From NCBI RefSeq assembly GCF_001700435.1, contig NZ_LYPC01000027.1:736433-800432 (forward strand): a stretch of DNA of 64,000 nucleotides, in the 5' to 3' direction. The notes beneath the pieces are model-generated. The model saw nothing but the letters and a program-made list of their open reading frames with translations, was not told the origin of the DNA and did not search any database. The first letter of the stretch is position 1. Every line of letters begins with the position of its first letter. This document shows positions 44,187 to 52,626 of this stretch, piece by piece. A program made the translations under genes and the position numbers. The stretch is from Paenibacillus pectinilyticus (GTDB taxonomy: Bacteria; Bacillota; Bacilli; Paenibacillales; NBRC-103111).

Positions 44187-45074
44187 ATGAAACAGGGTAA
44201 GATCAGCAGCATCCGTATGCGCAGAGAAATCAGTGGCTGGCTTTTCGTCCTTCCTATGCTGTTGTTTTTCCTGCTTTTTGTTGTGTACCCCATTCTCAAA
44301 GCAATCAAGAGCAGCTTTTATGGGTTTGATTATACCCATTACTATTGGTCGGGATTGGACAATTATCGCACCATTTTTTCGGACGCATTGTTCTGGAAGT
44401 CGATTCGCAACACATTGGAGTTTGTCTTATATTTGGTGCCATCCATCACTGTTATTGCCTTAATGATTGCGGTTACCATTCATACGTATCCCAAGAAGAT
44501 GCAATCGTTTTTCAAAGCTGCCTTCTATATTCCAGGTGTGACGTCGATAGTCTCTTTGACCTTAGTTTGGCAATACATTTATAACGGCCAATTTGGGTTG
44601 GGTAATTACGTCCTTGAGAAATTGGGTCTCCAATCGGTCAATTGGCTGGGGGTGAATTCGGCCACACTTGCCTTATCCTTAATTGTCTTAACCATTTCCG
44701 TTGGTTCAGCAGTTGTTGTATTTTCAGCGGCGCTTGGAGGGATCCCGAAGGATTTCTACGAATCTGCCTCACTGGACGGAGCAAAACCTGGAAAAATGTT
44801 CTATCGGATCACGCTTCCCATGTTAAAGCCAACGTTACTCTATGTCGTTGTGACGGGCACAATCGGTGCCTTTCAAGTGTTTGCCATTATTCTCATCATG
44901 ACAGGTGGCGGGCCGGCTTACCGGACAACGACGATCATGATGCTCATTTATCAGCAGGCGTTCGTGAATATGAACTTTGGCGTCGCAAATGCGATGGGGC
45001 TAGTCTTATGTGTCATCATCAGTCTGATCGCTTATGTTCAGTTCAAATTTCTCAAATCGGATATTGAATATTAA
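44187..45074 (+). CDS. Sugar ABC transporter permease (MalF-like)
   Basis: 295 residues from ATG 44187 (GAAGGGAG upstream; an ATG at 44163 has none). Six helices, the first at about 16-36 (GWLFVLPMLLFFLLFVVYP), and the EAA loop YESASLDGAKPGKMFYRITLP. It forms the import channel together with the next gene product, fed by the upstream binding protein. The group belongs to the CUT1 family and lacks its own ATPase gene. Confidence 0.94.
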   Translation: MKQGKISSIRMRREISGWLFVLPMLLFFLLFVVYPILKAIKSSFYGFDYTHYYWSGLDNYRTIFSDALFWKSIRNTLEFVLYLVPSITVIALMIAVTIHTYPKKMQSFFKAAFYIPGVTSIVSLTLVWQYIYNGQFGLGNYVLEKLGLQSVNWLGVNSATLALSLIVLTISVGSAVVVFSAALGGIPKDFYESASLDGAKPGKMFYRITLPMLKPTLLYVVVTGTIGAFQVFAIILIMTGGGPAYRTTTIMMLIYQQAFVNMNFGVANAMGLVLCVIISLIAYVQFKFLKSDIEY

Positions 45075-45091
45075 GGGAGGGGGGAACGAGG

Positions 45092-45922
45092 ATGCCGAAT
45101 AAAAAGTCACCGCTCTGGGGAGGACATCTCTTCCTGTGGATATTAACCTTGTTCTTTCTCTGGCCCTTCTATTGGATGGTTAGCGGATCGCTAAAGAACC
45201 TCAAGGTTGCGTTGCAAATCCCGCCAGAATGGGTACCGGTTCACCCGACATTTCATAATTATACGTCTTTGGTAACGAGTAATCCGATATTCACTTGGTT
45301 CTATAACAGCATGTTTATCTCCTTGGTTGCCACCGTCCTCGTCATCGCGGTTAGCTCGTTGTCCGCCTATGCATTAGCGAAAATTCCATTCAATGGTTCC
45401 AAATGGCTGTTCACCGTGATGGTTGCCGCCATGACAATCCCACATACCGTGCTGTTCATCCCGCTGTTTCAGCTTCTAAATGATTTAGGTCTCATTAATA
45501 CAAAATGGGGCGTACTGCTCCCAGTTGTAGGCTGGCCGTTCGGGGTTTTCTTATTGAAGCAGTTCATGTCATCGCTTCCAAGTGAATTGATTGAAGCAGC
45601 GAAAATGGATGGCTGCAGTGAGTGGCAAACCTTCAGGCGCATTATGCTGCCGCTGGCTAAACCTGGGATTGGCGTGTTAGCCATCTTCACCTTCGTCAAT
45701 ACCTGGAATGACTATGTCTGGCAAGTGATCGTGCTGAACGGTGAAAAGATGTTCACGTTGCCGGTTGGTATCAAAGTTGCCCAAAAAATATCGGAACTGG
45801 AAACGAACTATGGCGTTGCCATGGCTGGGGCGATGTTCGCCACACTTCCCGTGCTGCTCATCTTTCTATATTTCCAGAAATATTTTACGGAAGGCATTAC
45901 CGGAGGCGCTTTGAAGGGTTGA
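45092..45922 (+). CDS. Sugar ABC transporter permease (MalG-like)
   Basis: 276 residues with a first helix near the N-terminus (LFLWILTLFFLWPFYWMVSG) and EAA loop EAAKMDGCSEWQTFRRIMLP. It begins 17 bases after the MalF-like gene with GGGAGGGGGG upstream. The usual C-terminal ending QKYFTEGITGGALKG is intact. It completes the CUT1 importer with the two preceding genes. Confidence 0.94.
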   Translation: MPNKKSPLWGGHLFLWILTLFFLWPFYWMVSGSLKNLKVALQIPPEWVPVHPTFHNYTSLVTSNPIFTWFYNSMFISLVATVLVIAVSSLSAYALAKIPFNGSKWLFTVMVAAMTIPHTVLFIPLFQLLNDLGLINTKWGVLLPVVGWPFGVFLLKQFMSSLPSELIEAAKMDGCSEWQTFRRIMLPLAKPGIGVLAIFTFVNTWNDYVWQVIVLNGEKMFTLPVGIKVAQKISELETNYGVAMAGAMFATLPVLLIFLYFQKYFTEGITGGALKG

Positions 45923-45960
45923 TCTGCATCTGAACTTGATGAAGAAAGAGGGGCCTCTCG

Positions 45961-46995
45961 ATGTATCGTGCTGCTGTAATAGGACTTGGCAAGATCGGCT
46001 TAACCTTCGATATTCCCTTTAAAGGAAGAGCTAGCAGCCATGTTATGGCGTACCAATTGCATCCGCAGGTGGAGTTGGCGGCAGGTGTCGGCAGGCGACA
46101 GGAGCAGGCGGATCTTCTGGCGATGATCGCACCGGAGACAAAGTATTATCCGGATGGGGCCTTGCCCTCCATGCTAAGGAACCATGAGTTGGATATGATT
46201 AGTATTTGTACACCGCCAACTGTCCGTTATGAGTTGCTTCGATCTGTGCTGGAACAGTCTAGCGCACGGCTCATCTTTCTGGAAAAGCCCGTCGCGACCA
46301 GCATTGGTGAAGCGGAGCGTATCGTATCCCTGCTTCAGCAGTATCCCGAGCGAACGGTCGTCGTCAACTTGTCCAGGAGATGGAGCGAAGGCGCGATGCA
46401 GGTTCGGTCGGCGGTTAGAAACGAGACGTACGGGAAGCTGAAGAAGATTCACTTGCGTTACAGCCGTGGTATTTACAATACGGGATCACATCTGTTTGAT
46501 ATGGTTCGTTATATGGCGGGGTCTATCGAGCAAGTCAAAGTGGTTGAACGTGTTCCCACGAATCTAGATCTCGTGGAGGATTGGACGTATTCCTTCTTGT
46601 TTACAGCAGCAAACGGCAGCATTTCAGGATACGCAGAGGCATTCGACGACCGAAATTATAATCTGTTTGAAATCGTGTTGTATTTTGATGGTGGCGTGAT
46701 CGAAATGGTGCAGGGTGGGGATGAGATCCGTTCCTATATGACCGAACCGCATCCACTGCAAGCTAGCATGAAAAGCCTCGTGCTCGAACATAGTGAGAGA
46801 GGTGTTCTCGGTAAATCCAGTAACATGGAGAATGCGATTAATCATCTTGTCGATATTCTCCATTCCGGGGCCGAGCCTATGTGCAGCTTGGAAGACGGCA
46901 TTTACCCGCTTTATGTGGCAGAAGCGTTGAATCAGTCGTATGCCAATGGTGGGACATCCGAAAAGGTGCGCGAGCCTTCGCCAGGAATCGCCTAG
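45961..46995 (+). CDS. Gfo/Idh/MocA-family oxidoreductase
   Basis: 344 residues. Rossmann start AVIGLGKIGLTFD, the LEKPVATS motif at about 106-113, and a C-terminal beta-sheet domain. The likely catalytic His is in NTGSHLFDMVRY. It should oxidise or epimerise a sugar or inositol ring using NAD(P). It lies directly behind the permeases and runs into the dioxygenase gene, so it probably takes the first step after uptake. AAGAGGGG lies upstream of the ATG. Confidence 0.87.
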   Translation: MYRAAVIGLGKIGLTFDIPFKGRASSHVMAYQLHPQVELAAGVGRRQEQADLLAMIAPETKYYPDGALPSMLRNHELDMISICTPPTVRYELLRSVLEQSSARLIFLEKPVATSIGEAERIVSLLQQYPERTVVVNLSRRWSEGAMQVRSAVRNETYGKLKKIHLRYSRGIYNTGSHLFDMVRYMAGSIEQVKVVERVPTNLDLVEDWTYSFLFTAANGSISGYAEAFDDRNYNLFEIVLYFDGGVIEMVQGGDEIRSYMTEPHPLQASMKSLVLEHSERGVLGKSSNMENAINHLVDILHSGAEPMCSLEDGIYPLYVAEALNQSYANGGTSEKVREPSPGIA

Positions 46996-47038
46996 TCATT
47001 CGAATGTGTTCAAAACGATGAATAAAGGAGTTTGCGTG

Positions 47039-47830
47039 ATGGAGCTGAACAAACTAACCGCAGAGCAGCAGCAATTTTACGAGGATCAAGGCTATCTACT
47101 GGGTCTTCCTGTGATTTTTGTCGGAGAAGAAATGAAGCAGTTACAAGAAGGCTATGCGCAAATTGTCTCGTTATTGCAGGATGATGAGAACCCTTCAGAC
47201 ATCATGGGATGGCATAAAACGAGCCGTTGGCTGTATGACATTTGCGCGCACCCGCAAATCCTTACCTATGTCGAAGGTGTATTGGGTGAAGATTTTTATT
47301 TGGCGGCTAGTGAATTTATTACCAAATCGCCGCATTCGGACAAAACGGTTCCCTGGCATCAAGATTCGTATTATTGGTCGACTGCGCTGAATAATACGGT
47401 CACCGTGTGGCTGGCTTTTACCGATGTGGATGAAGCTAATGGAGCTATGAAGGTGATACCTGGTACACATAAAGCGGGCATTATTCAACATAAGATTGCT
47501 GGGGATGATGCTATTCTATCGTTTGAGCTGGAGCAGGGAACGTTCAGCGAAAAAGATGCGGTATCTATGGTGATTCCTGCAGGTGGAATATCCATGCATG
47601 TCGATTCACTCATCCATGGTTCGGGAGTGAACAGTTCCGATCGCTGGCGAATTGGCTTTGTCATCCGCTACTCCAAAACGATGGTGAAGTGGGATCCGAA
47701 TGTGTACCCAAACTATCAGCTCTATATGATGCGTGGAAAAGACGAATATCAATATCATCCGCAAGGCGAGGTGCCTACGGCGTCTTTTGGCCGTCCTGCC
47801 TATGCCAAACGTATTCGCAAGAGGGAATAA
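47039..47830 (+). CDS. Phytanoyl-CoA dioxygenase (PhyH)-family Fe(II)/2-oxoglutarate oxygenase
   Basis: 263 residues from ATG 47039, with AAAGGAG upstream; a longer frame from 46940 would overlap the preceding gene. The facial triad is visible as H-x-D in PWHQDSYYWS and a distal His in LIHGSGVNSSDRWR, where the Arg binds 2-oxoglutarate. PhyH enzymes hydroxylate or oxidatively cleave small molecules. Within a sugar-uptake cluster it may oxidise or remove an O-alkyl or other decoration; the reaction cannot be named from sequence. Confidence 0.87.
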   Translation: MELNKLTAEQQQFYEDQGYLLGLPVIFVGEEMKQLQEGYAQIVSLLQDDENPSDIMGWHKTSRWLYDICAHPQILTYVEGVLGEDFYLAASEFITKSPHSDKTVPWHQDSYYWSTALNNTVTVWLAFTDVDEANGAMKVIPGTHKAGIIQHKIAGDDAILSFELEQGTFSEKDAVSMVIPAGGISMHVDSLIHGSGVNSSDRWRIGFVIRYSKTMVKWDPNVYPNYQLYMMRGKDEYQYHPQGEVPTASFGRPAYAKRIRKRE

Positions 47831-47860
47831 GCTTTCGTGTTATGACGCCATAAAGAAAGC
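47831..47860 (+). other. Stem-loop between the PhyH and aldo/keto reductase genes
   Basis: GCTTTC (47831-47836) pairs with GAAAGC (47855-47860), and TTATG with CATAA inside. No T tract follows. It ends just before the purine-rich GATGAGGA that would be the ribosome site of the next gene. Confidence 0.4.
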
Positions 47861-47915
47861 GAGATGAGGACTTATTGTAACCGAGAACCAACTGTGGACA
47901 TCCAGGATCTCACCT

Positions 47916-48824
47916 TTGACGCTGGGGACTGTGCAGCTGGGTATGTCCTATGGGATTGCGAATCAACAAGGGCAGCCGAATGAAGAAATGGCAGGACGTA
48001 TTCTAAATGCGGCTATAGATGGGGGCATTACCTGTCTAGACACGGCAAGTGCTTATGGAAACTCGGAACAGGTGCTTGGCAATTATTTCAGACAGCAGTC
48101 CCGCTCAGCTACGATCATTTCGAAGCTTATTTTGCACGTGGATACCACGACGACACTCACAGATTTGGAAACTCAGATTGAAGCTACAATCAGCAATTCG
48201 ATGGAACGCTTGCAGACCGATTGTGTCCCGGCAATGCTGCTGCATCGCCCGAATGTACTCGGCCAATTCGGGGGTAAAATTACCGAATTACTGCAGAAGC
48301 AAGTGAAACGAGGCCATATCGGCAAAGTGGGAGCGTCACTTCTCTCATTCGAAGCACGTGATTTCGCAGACAATTGGCAGGAGCTGCAGAATGACTTCTA
48401 TGAAATCGTCCAGCTACCAATTAATGTGATGGATCGTCGGATGTTTGCAAATGGGACATTCCATCAACTGCAGGCGGCAAAAAAGCTGTTATTTGCAAGA
48501 AGCATATATCTGCAAGGACTGTTCTTTCTTTCACCGTCTCAATTGAGTGAACGGTTGGAACAAGCAGCGCCATGGCTGACCCTGCTGCACACATACGCCG
48601 AGCAAGAAGGCATGTCGGTGCCTGAATTGGCATTTTCCTATATCCACCACATGCCAGGGATCGCCAGCATTGTGTTTGGGGCTGAAACACCGGAACAGGT
48701 CGAAGCGAATATAGCGTTACTGCAAACGCCCGCCATAAGTGAAAAGACCTTAGATTTGCTAGGGAAAGCGTTTTCAAAAGTGCCTGACCAAGTGATAACT
48801 CCTTCTATGTGGGAAGTTAAATGA
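47916..48824 (+). CDS. Aldo/keto reductase-family protein (start uncertain)
   Basis: 302 residues when read from TTG 47916. The body is a clear aldo/keto reductase: TLGTVQLGMSYGIAN, the catalytic Asp and Tyr in LDTASAYGNSE, and FGAETPEQVEANI near the cofactor-binding C-terminus. The usual Lys-containing strand is seen as IISKLIL. The N-terminus is short: homologues have 10-14 residues before the TLGTVQLG strand. In-frame codons from 47868 onwards (..LWTSRISP) look like that missing part, but offer only ATT 47874 or CTG 47892 as starts. Ribosome site GAGGA is at 47866-47870. Probably NAD(P)-dependent oxidation of a sugar. Confidence 0.75.
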   Translation: MTLGTVQLGMSYGIANQQGQPNEEMAGRILNAAIDGGITCLDTASAYGNSEQVLGNYFRQQSRSATIISKLILHVDTTTTLTDLETQIEATISNSMERLQTDCVPAMLLHRPNVLGQFGGKITELLQKQVKRGHIGKVGASLLSFEARDFADNWQELQNDFYEIVQLPINVMDRRMFANGTFHQLQAAKKLLFARSIYLQGLFFLSPSQLSERLEQAAPWLTLLHTYAEQEGMSVPELAFSYIHHMPGIASIVFGAETPEQVEANIALLQTPAISEKTLDLLGKAFSKVPDQVITPSMWEVK

Positions 48825-48866
48825 GGGTTATGTTGAAAAAAACTATGATTAGATGAGGAGCTACGC

Positions 48867-50150
48867 ATGATTACCTATCTAAAACAAGGGAATGCTCAGT
48901 TAGCAGCAAATGTGTCTAATGAGGAATCGGTATACCATACGGTCAAGGAAGTGATCCGAGAAATCGCCACGAATAAGGATGCAGCGGTTCGCCGTATATC
49001 CGAAAAATTTGACCAATGGTCACCTGCGAGCTTCCTATTAAGCCAGGAAGAGATTCAAGAAATTATAGCTCGCGTGCCTGATGCTGTAAAAGAGGACATT
49101 CGTTTCGCGCAGCGGCAAATTCGCAATTTTGCGGAAAAACAGTTGGAGACCATCCAGGACCTGGAGGTCGAGACTTTGCCAGGCGTCATTCTTGGACATA
49201 AGCATATTCCTGTCAGCAGTGTTGGCTGTTATATCCCCGGCGGTCGTTATCCCATGGTTGCCTCCGCACATATGAGTATCTTAACGGCCAAGGTTGCCGG
49301 TGTTCCAAGAGTGATCGCTTGCACGCCGCCGATCAAAGGGGAGATACCTGCCGCAACGATTTGTGCGATGGCCTTCGCGGGTGCAGATGAAATTTATCTG
49401 CTCGGGGGTATTCAGGCTATGGCCGCTATGGCGCTCGGGACGGAAACGATCGCTTCCGTCGATATGCTCGTCGGGCCAGGGAATGCCTACGTTGCTGAAG
49501 CTAAACGTCAGCTGTTCGGAAAAGTAGGGATCGACCTGATCGCCGGTCCGACCGAAGTGTTGGTGATTGCCGACCACACGGCTGATGCGGAGATGGTGGC
49601 TGTTGATTTGCTGGGTCAGGCGGAACATGGACCTACGTCACCTGCAGCTTTGATCACAACATCGGAGAAGTTGGCCAGAGAAACATTGCTAGAAATTGAG
49701 AAGCAGCTTCAAGTGCTGCCGACTGCCGATATCGCGGGTGTGGCATGGCGGGATTACGGCACCGTTCTGGTTGTAGATAGTATAGATGAAGCGATTATCG
49801 AGGCGGATAAACTTGCTTACGAGCATGTAGAGGTACTGACGGAAGATCCGAATTACTTCTTGGAAAATATGACCAACTACGGTGCGTTATTTCTCGGTCC
49901 CGAAACCAATGTCGCTTATGGGGATAAAGCCATCGGCACGAACCATACACTTCCGACCAAAGGTGCTGCTAGGTATACGGGCGGTCTCTGGGTGGGTAAA
50001 TTTTTGAAAACTTGCACATATCAGCGCTGTACACAGGAGGCAAGTTCGTTGGTCGGAGCCTATGTTTCACGGCTTTGTGAAATAGAGAATTTCATGGGCC
50101 ATAAAGAGCAAGCCGATCTGCGTGTACGTCGTTTTGGCCAAATAGGTTAG
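48867..50150 (+). CDS. HisD-family dehydrogenase (histidinol dehydrogenase paralogue)
   Basis: 427 residues. The fold and zinc/NAD residues of histidinol dehydrogenase are present (VGCYIPGGRYPMVASAHMS, VGPGNAYVAEAKRQLFG, LLGQAEHGPTSPA, GTNHTLPT). The end reads AARYTGGLWVGKFLKTCTYQ where true HisD has a different, FSSPLGV-type stretch. This variant is shared with HisD paralogues such as HpsN, which oxidise small alcohols. No his genes are near. I therefore read it as an alcohol-to-acid dehydrogenase of the sugar cluster, not as a histidine biosynthesis enzyme. GAGGAG lies upstream of the ATG. Confidence 0.85.
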   Translation: MITYLKQGNAQLAANVSNEESVYHTVKEVIREIATNKDAAVRRISEKFDQWSPASFLLSQEEIQEIIARVPDAVKEDIRFAQRQIRNFAEKQLETIQDLEVETLPGVILGHKHIPVSSVGCYIPGGRYPMVASAHMSILTAKVAGVPRVIACTPPIKGEIPAATICAMAFAGADEIYLLGGIQAMAAMALGTETIASVDMLVGPGNAYVAEAKRQLFGKVGIDLIAGPTEVLVIADHTADAEMVAVDLLGQAEHGPTSPAALITTSEKLARETLLEIEKQLQVLPTADIAGVAWRDYGTVLVVDSIDEAIIEADKLAYEHVEVLTEDPNYFLENMTNYGALFLGPETNVAYGDKAIGTNHTLPTKGAARYTGGLWVGKFLKTCTYQRCTQEASSLVGAYVSRLCEIENFMGHKEQADLRVRRFGQIG

Positions 50151-50178
50151 GGTGGATAAATCATTATGAGGTGTCAGT

Positions 50179-52404
50179 ATGCCAATTCTGTACGATGAAA
50201 CCCATCAGTTGTTCCATCTCCAAACCGCACAGACCAGTTATGCTTTTCAAGTTACGAAATGGGGATTGCTTGCTCACCTATACTGGGGCAAAAGTGTGCG
50301 TTCAGACCACCTTCACCGAAATTTGGCTCTTCGCGCCAGAAGCACGGTCTCCCCTCGACCCGACCCGGCTGAGCCGGCGTATTCACCAGATACGCTTCCA
50401 CAGGAATTTCCGGCTTACGGCGCGGGTGATTTCCGACCGCCAATGTTTGAAGTGCTGCTTGAGAATGGTACTTCGGTAACCGATTTGACGTATCGTTCAC
50501 ATCGAATTACAAGTGGCAAGCCTACTTTAGCGGGCTTGCCGGCGACCTATGTGGAATCGGATGAGGAAGCACAGACGCTGGAGATTGAGCTTTACGATGC
50601 ACTGATTGGATTGTCCGTGTTCCTTACTTACAGTGTATTTCCAACCTATGATGCGATCACGCGCTCGGTTCGTTTTGTTCATAATGGCAATGAGCCGCTA
50701 AGACTCCAGCGGGTGCTGACGATGAGCGTTGATTTGCCACATGCGGAATTCGACTTTCTGCATTTATCTGGCGCGCATCTTCGTGAAAGGGCCATTTACC
50801 GGAGGTCACTCACGCCAGGCGGACATACGGTAGAGAGCAGGCGCGGCGTGAGTGGGCATCAGCAGAACCCGTTTGTTGCCCTTTTGTCCAAGGGAGCGGG
50901 AGAGGATCAAGGAGAGGTATACGGGTTTAATCTTGTATACAGTGGCAGCTTTCTAGCCCACGCGGAAGTGGATCAGTTCTTTACTACACGGGTACAGATG
51001 GGGATTAATCCTTTTGATTTTAGCTGGCTGCTTATGCCAGGAGAGATGTTCCAATCGCCAGAGGCGGTGCTTGTTTTTTCTGATCAGGGGCTGGGTGGCA
51101 TGTCTCGTATCTATCATCGCCTCTACCGTGACAGACTATGCCGTGGCACTTATCGCCACCTAGAGCGGCCAATTCTGATTAACAACTGGGAGGCTACCTA
51201 TTTCGATTTCGATGCTGCGAAGTTGGAGCAGATCGCCCAAGAAGGCTCAAAGCTTGGCATGGAGCTATTCGTTTTAGATGATGGCTGGTTCGGCAAACGC
51301 AACGATGATCATTCTTCACTGGGTGATTGGGTTGTTGATCAGAGCAAATTACCGGATGGTTTGCAAGATCTTGCTGATCGCATTGCGAGGCAAGGCATGC
51401 TGTTTGGACTTTGGTTCGAACCAGAGATGGTATCACCGGATAGTGACCTATACCGCAAACACCCTGACTGGTGCTTGCATGTACCGGAGCGGCGGCGTAC
51501 AGAAAGCCGGAGTCAACTGGTGCTTGATATGTCTCGTAGCGACGTAGTCGAATACGTTGTAGATGCCGTATGTAAGGTACTTGAAAGCGCACCGATCGCT
51601 TATGTGAAGTGGGATCTCAATCGTAATTTCACAGAGATTGGCTCGCAGCTGCTGCCGAAGGATCGACAGAGAGAGACCGCGCATCGGTACATGCTCGGTT
51701 TGTATCAGACACTCGAACGCATCACTTCCAAGTTTCCTCATATTTTATTCGAAAGTTGTGCGGGTGGCGGCGGACGATTCGATCCAGGCATGCTTTATTA
51801 CATGCCGCAAACCTGGGCAAGCGATAATTCGGACGCCATTAGCCGGCTTCAAATTCAGTACGGCACAAGCCTAGTCTATCCCCCCGTAACAATGGGGGCG
51901 AATGTATCCGTTGTGCCCAACCATCAAATTGGTCGGACGACTCCACTGCAAACCCGCGGCTATGTGGCCATGTCAGGTTCATTTGGCTATCAGCTCGATT
52001 TAACGAAGCTGTCGGAAGAGGAGAAATTTGCTATTGGCGAACAAGTTGCCTGCTATAAACAAATCAGGCGCATCGTGCAATTTGGTGATTTCTATCGATT
52101 GTTAAACCCTTTTGAGGCAGAAGAAGCGGCATGGATGTTTGTAACGGAGGATCGTCAAGAAGCCGTAGTTTTCTACTTTCAGGTTCAGGCCGCTATTGCG
52201 GGTCCAATAAAGAGGCTGCGTCTTAAAGGATTAAATGAACAAATCGATTATCGATTAATAGCTGGGGAACCATTAGCCGGACCGGGTGACAGTTATGGCG
52301 GTGATTATCTCCAGCGAGTTGGTTATGTGCTGCCAGCTCTCAAAGGAGATTACCAAAGCTTAATGTTTCGTCTAACAGCCATTGAATCATATAAAGTGGA
52401 GTAG
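50179..52404 (+). CDS. Alpha-galactosidase, GH36
   Basis: 741 residues, no signal peptide, so cytoplasmic. A supersandwich domain (about 1-290) is followed by the catalytic barrel. The nucleophile is D479 in YVKWDLNRNF and the acid/base D549 in WASDNSDAISR. Other GH36 marks are FVLDDGWFGKRNDD and ESCAGGGGRFDPGMLYY. It removes terminal alpha-galactose from imported oligosaccharides of the raffinose, melibiose or galactomannan kind. Start ATG 50179 has TGAGGTG upstream, and the gene follows the HisD-like gene by 28 bases. This is the only glycosidase of the operon, so it is the best clue to its substrate. Confidence 0.95.
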   Translation: MPILYDETHQLFHLQTAQTSYAFQVTKWGLLAHLYWGKSVRSDHLHRNLALRARSTVSPRPDPAEPAYSPDTLPQEFPAYGAGDFRPPMFEVLLENGTSVTDLTYRSHRITSGKPTLAGLPATYVESDEEAQTLEIELYDALIGLSVFLTYSVFPTYDAITRSVRFVHNGNEPLRLQRVLTMSVDLPHAEFDFLHLSGAHLRERAIYRRSLTPGGHTVESRRGVSGHQQNPFVALLSKGAGEDQGEVYGFNLVYSGSFLAHAEVDQFFTTRVQMGINPFDFSWLLMPGEMFQSPEAVLVFSDQGLGGMSRIYHRLYRDRLCRGTYRHLERPILINNWEATYFDFDAAKLEQIAQEGSKLGMELFVLDDGWFGKRNDDHSSLGDWVVDQSKLPDGLQDLADRIARQGMLFGLWFEPEMVSPDSDLYRKHPDWCLHVPERRRTESRSQLVLDMSRSDVVEYVVDAVCKVLESAPIAYVKWDLNRNFTEIGSQLLPKDRQRETAHRYMLGLYQTLERITSKFPHILFESCAGGGGRFDPGMLYYMPQTWASDNSDAISRLQIQYGTSLVYPPVTMGANVSVVPNHQIGRTTPLQTRGYVAMSGSFGYQLDLTKLSEEEKFAIGEQVACYKQIRRIVQFGDFYRLLNPFEAEEAAWMFVTEDRQEAVVFYFQVQAAIAGPIKRLRLKGLNEQIDYRLIAGEPLAGPGDSYGGDYLQRVGYVLPALKGDYQSLMFRLTAIESYKVE

Positions 52405-52411
52405 ATTGAGT

Positions 52412-52440
52412 AAAGTCGTCAAGAAATTGACGGCTTTTTT
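52412..52440 (+). terminator. Terminator after the alpha-galactosidase gene
   Basis: AAAGTCGTCA (52412-52421) pairs with TGACGGCTTT (52428-52437), with one wobble pair and a 6-base loop, and the T run continues to 52440. Confidence 0.9.
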
Positions 52441-52626
52441 GCTATTTCAATAGCTTCGCAGATTTTTTTGCGTGGTTTTAGCGCCATATGTTCATCTAAT
52501 AGTCAGTTTAGTCTAGCAATCTACTAAAAATATACGTTTCTACTAGGGTAACTGTACAAGCTTCAGCGAGACTTTCTGCTTATATTATATAGATCACAAA
52601 ATACTATTTTCAAGGAGGAAACGACA

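Noticed and set aside
48867..50150. Histidinol dehydrogenase as part of histidine biosynthesis, linked in theme to the hut operon
   Set aside because: No other his genes are present, the C-terminal motif is of the paralogue type and the gene lies within a sugar operon 25 kb from hut.
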